Shown here piece after piece: positions 16,881 to 25,036 of a DNA stretch of 64,000 nucleotides. Source of the stretch: Ktedonosporobacter rubrisoli (GTDB lineage Bacteria > Chloroflexota > Ktedonobacteria > Ktedonobacterales > Ktedonobacteraceae). The notes below the pieces were generated by a model. The model was not told the DNA's origin. It saw nothing but the letters and a program-made list of their open reading frames with translations, and ran no database searches. The stretch is taken from contig NZ_CP035758.1 of assembly GCF_004208415.1 (NCBI RefSeq), positions 248,001 to 312,000 of the forward strand, read 5' to 3'. A program made the position numbers and the translations under genes. Each line of letters opens with the position of its first letter. The stretch's first letter is position 1.

Positions 16881-17945
16881 TTAATCGGCGCGTGGCGCCA
16901 GTTCCTCGCGCAAAAATGTCAGCTCTCTATCGAAAAAGTCGTCATCAATTTCCCCATAGCTCCAATAATCCCAATTCGCAGTTATCGTACCTAGAAACCA
17001 GAAGTGCCTGAGCATAGCAAAGAGTGGTATAGCCTGGAGATCTCGCTCGCCTGGCTCACATACTTGTTGGTACCCTTGCAGGTATGAAGCCCAGAGCTCA
17101 TGGGCTTGTTCATTATTCCAACCCAGGCGACTCTTTCCCATCAGCGTGCCCCAGTAGAAGACGGCGAGATCATAGGCTCGCCACCCTGGCCCACAAACAT
17201 CAAAATCAAAGAAAGTCAGCTTCTTCTCTGCGCTAATATTAGCATTCCCGCCTGCCGCATCGCCGTGACAGATCCCAGGCTGCAAACCCTGAGCGATCAG
17301 CTGTATAAGGCGTCCCTTTAACAATCCGGCCATTTGTAGCAGATAGCGCAAATCCTCGGGACGACGAGCAAGTACCAGCTTGATTGTTTCCAATGAAGTG
17401 TCCAGGAGATAGGCAAGATCAAGGGAAAAGCGCGCATGGGAGCTCACGAAATCAGCGCTGCTTGTGTGGATTTCAGCAATGGCACGCCCATATATGCCAC
17501 TCAGCTCCCTATTCTGTCGTGGAGGGGTTACAGCGCTACCGGGAGCATATGTAAAGAGTACGGCAGCTCTGGAACCTTCGGGCGCCTGCAATATACGCAT
17601 CAATGTACCATCTTTACGCGCCAGTGGAGCAGCGACAGAAACGCCTTTGCGCTGGAGATGCAAGAGTAGATCCAACTCATAAAGAATATCTTTTGGTGTT
17701 CTCCAAGAGCTGCCCAGGCTACGTGGCGCCTGGTATATGCGCAAAATATATTTATTTGATCTTGCGCTGATAAGGTAGTTATCGTTAAGGTTATGGGCGA
17801 GAAGGTGGCGCTTCACAGGCTGCTCAAGCGCATATTCAGGCAAAACACCTGTCAGAAGCCCATCTATAGATAGTAATGATTGGATTACGGGAAAATGGGC
17901 TACCGAATCCTCATTTTCCCATGCAGCACTAGATGTATCAAGCAG
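16881..17945 (-). CDS. APH/choline-kinase-like phosphotransferase, apparent CTG start
   Basis: The kinase fold of aminoglycoside/homoserine phosphotransferases is shown by the Brenner motif CHGDAAGGNANI and the metal motif FFDFDVCGPGWRAYDLAVF. The frame's first TTG at 17843 would remove a family-like N-terminus (HFPVIQSLLSIDGLL). The frame stays open for 34 more codons, and AAAAGGAG lies six bases before a CTG at 17945, with no ATG, GTG or TTG in between. The CTG is therefore preferred, giving 354 residues. Substrate unknown; the relatives phosphorylate small alcohols. It converges with dedA. Confidence 0.82.
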   Translation of the reverse strand: MLDTSSAAWENEDSVAHFPVIQSLLSIDGLLTGVLPEYALEQPVKRHLLAHNLNDNYLISARSNKYILRIYQAPRSLGSSWRTPKDILYELDLLLHLQRKGVSVAAPLARKDGTLMRILQAPEGSRAAVLFTYAPGSAVTPPRQNRELSGIYGRAIAEIHTSSADFVSSHARFSLDLAYLLDTSLETIKLVLARRPEDLRYLLQMAGLLKGRLIQLIAQGLQPGICHGDAAGGNANISAEKKLTFFDFDVCGPGWRAYDLAVFYWGTLMGKSRLGWNNEQAHELWASYLQGYQQVCEPGERDLQAIPLFAMLRHFWFLGTITANWDYWSYGEIDDDFFDRELTFLREELAPRAD

Positions 17946-18022
17946 GGCAGTCTCCTTTTCTATTCGCAGACCATTTAAGCTTGATTACTATTGTACTGTC
18001 TAGTGCTGAGTGATACAAGGCA

Positions 18023-19396
18023 TTACGAACTTGACTCAAAGGCCTGCCCACAGCTGGCACAAAATTTGGCACCCGGCACGTCTGGAGACTTCGCTCCGCA
18101 AGCGTGGCAACTCCTGATAAAAGAGGCGCCGCAATATGTACAATAACGCCAACCGGCGTGAATGGGTCGCTGGCACGCATAACAAAGTACCGGCTGCGCA
18201 CGCATGGCCAGGAGTTGCGAACTATCCTCCTGAAAGGCCTGAAGTTGCTCACGCCGAATAAGCTTATCAATCATAACTTGATACTCAAAACGTCCCTGCT
18301 GAAACAGCACCTCAGGAAGACTCTCGGTCTGACTGGTAGAGGCCACAAGCATGATCCCAGGACACATTTGCAGCCTATCCAGCTCTATCATAAGTTCGCT
18401 CCAAAAGCGCTCTCGCTCATCTTCCTCTATTTGCTCACCCATCGAGACTAATACATCAATATCTTCAAGAAAAACCACGCCAGCAGAGAGCATCTTCAAT
18501 GCAAGAAATTGCTCTTGTAAAAAGCTGCGTGCGTCCTGCAGCTCGCCGCCGCGCTCAGCCCAGCCCTCAGAGAGAACCGAACAAAATAGTACAGCTAGAG
18601 GAACACCGGCCTGACTTGCCAGCACGCGCATCAATTTTCTGAGATTGTTTCCGTTCTGCTCAATTAACAAAATGGTCCTATTAGAATGCGGAATCTTCTC
18701 TGGGTCTCGCAAGAAGCTGAGTAGCTCTTGTAGGCCACGGCTGGCCAGATCCATATTGAGCAGTTTTTGTAGACGAGGATTGGGCGGCTCCATGAACTTC
18801 AGCACTCGCAGGTGGCGTCCTTGCTCAAGATTGACAAAGCTTAAAACTGCCCGTTCTTCGGCAGCCATATGATCATAAAACAGAAAATGGCGTTCCAGCC
18901 TGCGTATTACAGCAATATCCAGGTTCTTTAATAGATTATTTTTTACATCAATCAATGAGCGAGAATAGAGATAGAAAAACTTATATATGCGGGGATGATA
19001 GAAGACGCTAAGGGCTAAGATTTCTGGCTCTATATGGCGGGGCAAGCCAGCTTGCGGATAGAGCTGAACAAAGGTTATCGCGCGCCTGACACACTCTACA
19101 GCCTCAACTGAAAAGGGGAGGCCAGGAGAATCAGTGACAAGAGACGAACGCTCATCATCGCTAGAATCGGGCTGGAGCCACCTTCGTAACAAAGCACCAT
19201 CCACCCCTCTCTTGCTGAACAAAAGCGCAATCTTGCTCTTTTCTTGCATCAGTAATCCCAGCAGTAAATGTTCTGGGTCGACCTGCGAGTACCCCAGATC
19301 CAGCGCCTCTTGCTGTGCAGCTTGTAGAACCTGACGTGTGGATGGTGCAAGCCAGTCAAGTTCATGAATGTTAGACAAAGAATTAATCTGCAGCAT
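18023..19396 (-). CDS. ClpN-domain / degenerate FtsH-type AAA / zinc-ribbon protein
   Basis: The 457-residue protein starts at the ATG behind AAGAGG at 19396. Residues about 10-130 resemble the Clp N-terminal repeat domain (VDPEHLLLGLLMQ). About 235-385 follow the layout of an FtsH-type AAA domain: a Walker B-like GVVFLEDIDVL, a VASTSQTESLPEVL sensor region and GRFEYQVMIDKL. The Walker A position reads LLIEQNGNNLRKL instead of GPPGTGKT, so ATP binding is probably lost. The end carries two zinc ribbons (CYAC..CTYC and CHAC..CASC). It may be a scaffold or adaptor. Confidence 0.75.
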   Translation of the reverse strand: MLQINSLSNIHELDWLAPSTRQVLQAAQQEALDLGYSQVDPEHLLLGLLMQEKSKIALLFSKRGVDGALLRRWLQPDSSDDERSSLVTDSPGLPFSVEAVECVRRAITFVQLYPQAGLPRHIEPEILALSVFYHPRIYKFFYLYSRSLIDVKNNLLKNLDIAVIRRLERHFLFYDHMAAEERAVLSFVNLEQGRHLRVLKFMEPPNPRLQKLLNMDLASRGLQELLSFLRDPEKIPHSNRTILLIEQNGNNLRKLMRVLASQAGVPLAVLFCSVLSEGWAERGGELQDARSFLQEQFLALKMLSAGVVFLEDIDVLVSMGEQIEEDERERFWSELMIELDRLQMCPGIMLVASTSQTESLPEVLFQQGRFEYQVMIDKLIRREQLQAFQEDSSQLLAMRAQPVLCYACQRPIHAGWRYCTYCGASFIRSCHACGAKSPDVPGAKFCASCGQAFESSS

Positions 19397-19711
19397 CCGG
19401 TACCTCTTACCAATAATAATGATGCTGGTATACGCAGCTGGTGCTTGCTCTATGCCTCTCAAAAAAACTGACTGGCAAGCTCTTCACCTATATATAATTC
19501 TAGCAGGTATTACGGCTTCTTTCTGTGAAATACGCACTCTTTAAAGTATTAACTATTACCATTTATACTATTTATTAGTTTGCTGCCTCACTTCTTCTCA
19601 GCTGATCTCTTAAAGCGTATCCTACAGATCTAAGCGCAGGCTCTCACTACAGAAACAAGCCTCCAGGTATTTCCTGCCCAGAATAGGCGGGAAGATGCTT
19701 CCCCACAATGA
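19397..19711 (-). other. intergenic region with possible terminator
   Basis: This 315-base gap lies between the ClpN/AAA gene start and the MFS gene end. The part near 19500-19600 is AT-rich and may contain the promoter of the ClpN/AAA gene. An imperfect hairpin at 19671-19693 is listed separately. Confidence 0.5.
19671..19693 (-). terminator. hairpin after MFS gene
   Basis: TTCCCGCC / GGCAGGAA on the minus strand form an 8-bp stem with one G-U pair and a 7-base loop, about 20 bases after the MFS stop. No strong T run follows. Confidence 0.35.
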
Positions 19712-20920
19712 CTATTCTCTCGCTGCCGGCAGGGGTGCTGTCTTTTGGGGCTTTGTCTGCTCTGGCAGAGCTATTATGAGGGCAAGACCTATGAGCCCAG
19801 CAGCAACGAGGAATGTTCCCATGGAACTAGCGGTGGCAAAGAGTGCTCCAGCTATCACAGGACCAATTACCCGGCCCAGGCCTCCAATGCCTTGCGCGAG
19901 TCCCAGCGTCTCCCCTTGCTCCTCTTGTGGGCTGGCAAATGAGAGCAGCGTCGATACAACAGGCGTGACGGCTCCTTCACCAAGACTCAGCAAGGCCAGT
20001 GCAATCAGCATTAGCACAAGCTGGCTTCCCCAGGCCAGCAAGGCCAATCCAAGTGCAAGCATGAACAAGCCAGCCAGCAAGAGGCAACGCTCACCCCAGC
20101 GTCTGACCAGGCGCCCGATCAGCCCCCCTTGCATGATCACTATGAGGATTCCAATGTAGGTGAACATATATCCATTCTGGACCGCAGTCCAGCCAAAAGT
20201 ACGCTGTGTAAAGAGGGGATAGATCGCCTCCATCGAAGTAAAGGCAATCGTAAATAGTAGGTTTATGCCTATCAAGCGCGCAACGGCTGGTCGCTTCAGG
20301 AGCTGGCGCCATCCAACGGCCAGCAGCGTAACTCCCTCATAGGTAGTGGCCTGGCTGGTGTCTCGCAAGCGCGTCTCTGGCAGAAAGAGGAAGACGAGCA
20401 AGGCATTTAAGATCGCAACTCCCATCGCTACCCAGAATGGGATCGTGAAGCTAAGCGCCGCCAGAACTCCACCAAGGGCAGGTCCAACGACAAAACCCAG
20501 GCCAATTGCGGCCCCAATCACTCCCATACCACGGGCTCGGTGCTCTGCAGGGGTGGTATCGGCCACAACAGCCTGAGCCGAGCCCATGTTGGAAGCTCCG
20601 ATTCCCCCAATGAAGCGGGCAATGAGCAACAGTAGCAGTGAGCCAGCTAGCGCCGAGAAGGCAAACGAAAGCGCCTCGATCAGCAGCGAGCCTATGATGA
20701 TCGGTCTGCGTCCATAGCGATCAGAGAGGCTGCCCAGCACAGAGGTAAACAGAAATTGCGCCAGGGCGTATACAGTCAGGATCAGGCCGACCCCAACCGG
20801 GTTGGCACCCAGCCGCTCAGCCCAGAACGGGAGCTGCGGTAGGATCAGCCCAAAGCCGGTAATATCGATGAAGATCGTCAAAGCCATAAGGAATAACTGT
20901 GAACGCAACAGCTTGTTCAT
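19712..20920 (-). CDS. MFS drug efflux transporter, TetA/DHA1-like
   Basis: The 402-residue protein has twelve predicted helices. FITGFGLILPQLPFWAERLG-like sequence opens it, and the DHA1 motif A GSLSDRYGRRPIIIGSLLIE follows helix 2. This is the layout of 12-TM drug/proton antiporters such as TetA. AGGAG stands eight bases before the ATG at 20920. That ATG overlaps the stop of the PadR-tail gene upstream (ATGA), so translation is coupled. It is the last gene of a P450 / PadR-tail / MFS operon and may export the P450 substrate or product. Confidence 0.92.
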   Translation of the reverse strand: MNKLLRSQLFLMALTIFIDITGFGLILPQLPFWAERLGANPVGVGLILTVYALAQFLFTSVLGSLSDRYGRRPIIIGSLLIEALSFAFSALAGSLLLLLIARFIGGIGASNMGSAQAVVADTTPAEHRARGMGVIGAAIGLGFVVGPALGGVLAALSFTIPFWVAMGVAILNALLVFLFLPETRLRDTSQATTYEGVTLLAVGWRQLLKRPAVARLIGINLLFTIAFTSMEAIYPLFTQRTFGWTAVQNGYMFTYIGILIVIMQGGLIGRLVRRWGERCLLLAGLFMLALGLALLAWGSQLVLMLIALALLSLGEGAVTPVVSTLLSFASPQEEQGETLGLAQGIGGLGRVIGPVIAGALFATASSMGTFLVAAGLIGLALIIALPEQTKPQKTAPLPAARE

Positions 20921-21318
20921 ATCTTTTGCTCCTGTTGGAATTCTGCTCGAAGCTTTCCTTGATACTTGGTATCCATAACGGGGCCTTCGGGGGTCAGAGA
21001 ATCTACAACGCGATTCAACCACTCCAGCTCAGCGCTCAGCAGAGCACGAATATGATCCCGTGCCAGGGTGCTCATGTTATACTCCTTAGAGGCAACGGTG
21101 CTGTACGTTTCGAGAAGTGTATGTGACGCTTTCACCAGGTCTCGTCGACTTTCCAGGGCCGCCCGCGTCTCCTGTGAACGCGCGGAGTAAACGAGTCCCA
21201 TATCGATATCGCCTGGCTCCAGAGCATAAATCTGCATCGCTCGGCAAAGGAGAAGAAAGAGGCGCTGCCTCTCTCTTTTGCCAAGTTGGGGCACACACCA
21301 ACAAATAATCAACCACAC
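20917..21318 (-). CDS. PadR C-terminal-domain-like protein without winged helix (1)
   Basis: A 133-residue frame starts with GTG behind AGGAAG. Residues from about 28 on match the all-helical C-terminal dimerisation half of PadR regulators: ALEPGDIDMGLVYSA, then ARDHIRALLSAELEWLNRVV. The winged-helix DNA-binding half is absent. It overlaps the upstream ORF by ten bases and the MFS gene by four, so it belongs to a tightly coupled operon. It may be a truncated PadR kept as a dimerisation partner, or a decaying gene. Confidence 0.6.
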   Translation of the reverse strand: MWLIICWCVPQLGKRERQRLFLLLCRAMQIYALEPGDIDMGLVYSARSQETRAALESRRDLVKASHTLLETYSTVASKEYNMSTLARDHIRALLSAELEWLNRVVDSLTPEGPVMDTKYQGKLRAEFQQEQKI

Positions 21319-21668
21319 GAGGTATCTTCCTTTCCTTGAGGCTTCTGGTCTTTCTCTATTCCAGATATCGGTCTCCGCTGTATTCCCAGGTCTGGTAACA
21401 GAGCTATCGTTGTATCAAGCCAGCGTAACTCTGCTTTGAGCAGTGTTGCCAGATGATCAAGCATCAGCCACTTGTTCTCCTCCAAATTTCTTGCTTGATC
21501 CATTTGGCCGGCAAGAAGAGCGCCAAAATCTCTGGCGAATGTGCGCCAGGCACGAAGCTCTGACTCCACCTCATGGGGAGCCAGAGCAACAACAAAATGG
21601 GCATGAATCGTCTCTTGCCACAAAGCCATAAGAGATACATTTGTATACATCTCGGGTATCTTCTTCAC
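21309..21668 (-). CDS. PadR C-terminal-domain-like protein without winged helix (2)
   Basis: This 119-residue frame begins with GTG; GAGGAG lies nine bases upstream. The segment MLDHLATLLKAELRWLDTTI matches the last helix of PadR-type regulators and the same region of the next ORF and of the PadR at 24020. No winged helix is present. It starts 26 bases after the P450 stop. The tandem arrangement argues against two independent random truncations. Function unknown; dimerisation with a full PadR is the obvious possibility. Confidence 0.55.
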   Translation of the reverse strand: MKKIPEMYTNVSLMALWQETIHAHFVVALAPHEVESELRAWRTFARDFGALLAGQMDQARNLEENKWLMLDHLATLLKAELRWLDTTIALLPDLGIQRRPISGIEKDQKPQGKEDTSCG

Positions 21669-21694
21669 AGGACAGGTCTCCTCTTCACGCGCGG

Positions 21695-22843
21695 CTACAG
21701 GGTAACATGGAACGCCTTGACTCCCACCAGGAAAGGGCTGACTATCGTTTCGATAGAATGCTCTGGCTGATGTTTCAGCGTTGGGAAACGTTCAAGCAAC
21801 AGCGGAAGCGCGATCCTGGCTTCTAGTCTGGCGAGCGGAGCGCCCAGGCAGAAGTGAATACCATGCCCGAAGGTTAGATGCCGATTGGGCTGGCGCTGGA
21901 TGTCAAAGATTTCGGGGTCGGGGAACTGCGTTTCATCATAGTTGGCCGATACAGCCTGCACCATGATCGACTGACCTGGCTCGATGCGCTGCCCATTCAA
22001 AATGGTCTCCCGGGTTGCCCGGCGTAGCGCTCCCGAGACGGAGGGGAAACAGCGTAAGATCTCCTCAATAGCACTCATGATCAACGCAGGATCAGCGCGC
22101 ACTTGCTTAGCTATTTCGGGATAGGCGTCGAAGCAGACCACGGCATTACCCAGCAAGTGGGCCGTGGTCTCATGTCCTGCAAGCAGCAGCAACTTACAGA
22201 AGTCAAGCAGCTCTTCCTCGCTCAGCTTTTGTCCATCGACCGAGGCCATCAGCAAATGGCTCATCAAATCATCTTGCGGAGCGCGCCGGCGTTCTTCTAG
22301 TTTCTGGGCAAAGTAGGAGCGCAAAGCACGTTCATTCTCCTCATACGCCTGTGGACGAGCAGCACGCGCGCTGGGTTGAAAACCTCTCGTTAGGGCAGTG
22401 GACCAGGTGCGAAACATGGCCTGTTCTTCGGCGGGAACTCCCAGAAGCTCAGCGATGATCGTGAGCGGGAGAGGATAAGCAAACTCCTGAATCACCTCCA
22501 TTTCTCCACGCTCTTGCAGGCCGTCAAGTAGCGCGTTCGTCACAGCGATAATTCGCGGTCCTAATTGCTCAATGATGCGTGGTGTGAAGGCCTGGTGGAT
22601 AATGGCACGCAACTGGCGATGACGTGGATCATCCATCCCCAGGATGCCGGGCTGGCGTCCATCTTCACGCTCGCTCGGCTCTGAAGAGAACGTTACAGGA
22701 TCATTGAGCACATGGAACGCGTCAGCATAGCTGAAAACGAGCCAGCACCCGTAACGCGACTCAAAGTACACCGGCTGCGTTGCGCGCATCTGTCGATACC
22801 AATCCAGCAGCAGGTTGATGGGGTGTTTGTGGATAGTTGGCAT
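21695..22843 (-). CDS. cytochrome P450 (CYP107-like)
   Basis: The 382-residue soluble P450 has the I-helix motif LLLAGHETTAHLLG with the oxygen-activating Thr, the ExxR pair in AIEEILRCFPS, and the heme loop FGHGIHFCLGAPLARLE with the thiolate Cys332. AAGAGG stands eight bases before the ATG at 22843; the longer frame has no site. Bacterial enzymes of this type hydroxylate macrolides, steroids or fatty acids with electrons from a ferredoxin, and none is encoded here. A heme oxygenase gene lies upstream on the same strand. Confidence 0.93.
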   Translation of the reverse strand: MPTIHKHPINLLLDWYRQMRATQPVYFESRYGCWLVFSYADAFHVLNDPVTFSSEPSEREDGRQPGILGMDDPRHRQLRAIIHQAFTPRIIEQLGPRIIAVTNALLDGLQERGEMEVIQEFAYPLPLTIIAELLGVPAEEQAMFRTWSTALTRGFQPSARAARPQAYEENERALRSYFAQKLEERRRAPQDDLMSHLLMASVDGQKLSEEELLDFCKLLLLAGHETTAHLLGNAVVCFDAYPEIAKQVRADPALIMSAIEEILRCFPSVSGALRRATRETILNGQRIEPGQSIMVQAVSANYDETQFPDPEIFDIQRQPNRHLTFGHGIHFCLGAPLARLEARIALPLLLERFPTLKHQPEHSIETIVSPFLVGVKAFHVTL

Positions 22844-23080
22844 GCTTAAAACCTCTTTTCGGCAATGACTGCTCTGCCAGGCCGCTCCTTTTGCTAGACG
22901 CGTCAGCAGATCTAGTCTCAATCTGTCAGCTATGGAGTGGATGGACTACCTCTACACTGAGCAGGCAAGCGCTTTTCATATGGCTCAGGCTGCTGTTCCA
23001 TATGCAAGGCATCCATCCAGTTATTTGTGTACGGCAGGACGACATGTTGTCCTATAGAGCTAAGTCTAAACTACGTGACC

Positions 23081-23713
23081 TTATCCGAGTAACCATGTTT
23101 CAGTCGCCGCAAAATGTGCCCTGGCCGTCGCCAGGATCTCCTCTTCGTATTCTGGATGCCGCTCGGCGAAGGCGTTGATCTTGTCCTGGAACTCATTCCA
23201 CATCACACCTGTCTGCGTAGGACCATAGCCATTGAAGTAAGTGACTCCGTGCTCTACATCAATATGGAGAACCTGCCCAAGCATGGGAGCCATCATAAGT
23301 TCTCCTTGTGTCGAACCTTCGATGGCATAGAGCGAACCGATAATCTGTGGCAGGCTAGAGAAAAGTTCTTTGCTTCCCTCAAACTGGGCAAGATGGCTGA
23401 TTTCCTCTTCAGTCGCTCCCAGTGCACGGAGATCTTCCTCCAGTAGAGGGAGGCGTTTCCTCTGCGCCAGATCCAGACCTACTTCTTGCCAGCTGGGCAT
23501 CTGCTCGATAGCATCATAGCGCTGCTCAAACGGTAGGTAGAATCCATAGAAGCGCTCCAGAAGCTTTCGATAATCCTGAAGTGTCATTTTCTCGGAGAAC
23601 ATATGTTGACTATTTCCATCAAGGGAGTCATGGAGAGAGTGAGTCGCCGCATCAAGCTTGGCAATGATACCGCGTGCTTCTTTCCGTGCAATGTAGCTAG
23701 AATACTGACTCAT
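23081..23713 (-). CDS. biliverdin-producing heme oxygenase (BphO/HemO-like)
   Basis: The 210-residue protein has the heme-ligand region AATHSLHDSLDG, with the proximal His, and the distal helix IGSLYAIEGSTQGELMMAP, equivalent to the GSxYVxEGS motif of heme oxygenases. Such enzymes open heme to biliverdin, iron and CO, either for iron supply or to make phytochrome chromophore; no phytochrome is in the window. AAGGAG precedes the ATG at 23713. It is transcribed away from the PadR gene across a region with twin operators. Confidence 0.88.
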   Translation of the reverse strand: MSQYSSYIARKEARGIIAKLDAATHSLHDSLDGNSQHMFSEKMTLQDYRKLLERFYGFYLPFEQRYDAIEQMPSWQEVGLDLAQRKRLPLLEEDLRALGATEEEISHLAQFEGSKELFSSLPQIIGSLYAIEGSTQGELMMAPMLGQVLHIDVEHGVTYFNGYGPTQTGVMWNEFQDKINAFAERHPEYEEEILATARAHFAATETWLLG

Positions 23714-23902
23714 AAGGTTGCATCTCCTTTTCATGCTATATCTATATTTCGCTAAAAACATGTCTTTCCCACGAGAGGATATTCCTCGACGTAAGAAAGC
23801 CTGCAAGGATCTTCTTGACGACGAAGCGAACAGAAGATCGCCGATCTTTCTCCCGGAAAGGAAGTCATCCTGATAGGATAGACTGTATAGTGCAATAGTT
23901 AC

Positions 23903-23925
23903 CTTTGATTAGTCACAAATAACTA
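23903..23925. promoter_or_regulatory. upstream PadR-type operator copy 1
   Basis: CTTTGATTAGTCA starts a dyad TAGTCA-CAAA-TAACTA (23910-23925), one mismatch from perfect symmetry. The same 13-base string and dyad recur exactly 50 bases downstream. Position and repetition suggest a cooperative repressor site shared by the divergent genes. Confidence 0.6.
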
Positions 23926-23949
23926 TTACGTTATAGAGTATAGAGCATC

Positions 23950-23979
23950 TTGCTTTGATTAGTCAAGGGTGACTATAAT
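23950..23979 (+). promoter_or_regulatory. padR promoter with operator copy 2 between -35 and -10
   Basis: TTGCTT (23950-23955) and a perfect -10 TATAAT (23974-23979) are 18 bases apart. The perfect dyad TAGTCA-AGGG-TGACTA (23960-23975) lies between and overlaps them, so binding would block RNA polymerase. It precedes padR by about 40 bases; autorepression is inferred. Confidence 0.65.
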
Positions 23980-24019
23980 AAGCGTGGTACATACACGATG
24001 GGAAAGGAGGCAACAGACG

Positions 24020-24556
24020 ATGGATGATCGAGCGCTGTTGCTACTGGGACTGCTCAGGATGCAGGATCTTCATGGCTATCAACTCAACGAGTTTATTGAG
24101 AAAAATTTAAGCCTGGTGACAGAGATGAAGAAGGCGACTGCCTATGCCATTCTTGATCGTTTACGCGAGGCGGGCTATATTCGTATGTCTGTAGAGCAGA
24201 AGGGCAACAGACCGCAGCGCCAGGTCTACAGCATTACCTCCGCCGGAGAAGCACACTTCTTGCACCTCCTACGCGAGAATCTCGCCCGTGCTGATCGCAC
24301 AACCTTTGCCGGCGATATTGGCTTAATGTTCTTTGATCAGCTCCCCCGCAACGAAGCCATCAAGCATTTAAAGCACCGATTGAGTGAAATAGAAGCACTG
24401 CTTACTCAATATGAGCGTTCCCTGGGAGAGAGCAGGCATACAGAGGGAGTGAATCTTGCCATCGAGCATCTTGTCGTGCTGCTGCGCGCGGATCAAGAAT
24501 GGCTCAGTCAGCTGCTTCGCCGTTTGGAGCCTGCCACGGATTCGCTGTCGAAATGA
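24020..24556 (+). CDS. PadR-family transcriptional repressor
   Basis: The 178-residue regulator has the PadR winged helix at the N-terminus (LLLLGLLRMQDLHGYQLNEF and MKKATAYAILDRLREAGYI) and a helical C-terminal dimerisation domain ending in AIEHLVVLLRADQEWLSQLL. GGAGG is nine bases before the ATG at 24020; the longer frame runs into the operator region. Targets likely include its own promoter, the divergent heme oxygenase, and perhaps the P450/MFS operon. The latter encodes two proteins like its C-terminal half. Confidence 0.9.
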   Translation: MDDRALLLLGLLRMQDLHGYQLNEFIEKNLSLVTEMKKATAYAILDRLREAGYIRMSVEQKGNRPQRQVYSITSAGEAHFLHLLRENLARADRTTFAGDIGLMFFDQLPRNEAIKHLKHRLSEIEALLTQYERSLGESRHTEGVNLAIEHLVVLLRADQEWLSQLLRRLEPATDSLSK

Positions 24557-24622
24557 GAAGAGGAGATCGATTAGGAAAATCTTGCCGCATCTGGACGTGT
24601 GGTCTGCACTGGCTGAGCAGAG

Positions 24623-25036
24623 CTACTGAGTTTTAAAGCTTCCTGATACCCTCCCTGACCCAAGTACTAATCCAGGAATAAAGAAGAGGGGATAGAGCAG
24701 CAGAAATGCGTTCGGTAGCCACCAGACCAGATCAAAATCTCCACGAATACTCCAGAATGCCAAAGCCTGCAAGCCCGAACAGAATGTAAGCACCAGCGAG
24801 ACCAGAGCCAGAGAGCGCCAGTGATGTATACGGCACTGATAGCAGATTACGCTTGTCAAACCGGTAGCTGAGATAGCTAGATCAAGCGGTAGAAATGACC
24901 AGTTCCAGGCCACAGCTAATGAATTATGATAGTCATGAAAAAGAAATTCACCGGGGATCAAATGCAGTGCTGTTATAATCCAGTAGGCAATAAAGCCTAG
25001 ATCAGTCACCAGAAAAAACGTCTTAAGGGCTCTCAT
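24623..25036 (-). CDS. YvaD/DUF5360-like four-helix membrane protein
   Basis: The 137-residue protein has four hydrophobic helices with conserved-looking polar positions: FLVTDLGFIAYWIITALHLIP, FLPLDLAISATGL, then LTFCSGLQALAFWSIRGDFD and WWLPNAFLLLYPLFFIPGL. This pattern fits the YvaD family, whose function is unknown. GAGGAG precedes the ATG. A consensus promoter carrying a perfect operator-like repeat lies directly upstream, so expression is probably tightly repressed and induced by a ligand. Confidence 0.72.
   Translation of the reverse strand: MRALKTFFLVTDLGFIAYWIITALHLIPGEFLFHDYHNSLAVAWNWSFLPLDLAISATGLTSVICYQCRIHHWRSLALVSLVLTFCSGLQALAFWSIRGDFDLVWWLPNAFLLLYPLFFIPGLVLGSGRVSGSFKTQ

Larger units (their letters stand above)
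23714..24019. other. divergent intergenic region with PadR operators
   Basis: 306 bases between heme oxygenase (minus) and PadR (plus). It contains two near-identical dyads and a promoter, listed separately. I see no coding sequence. Confidence 0.6.
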
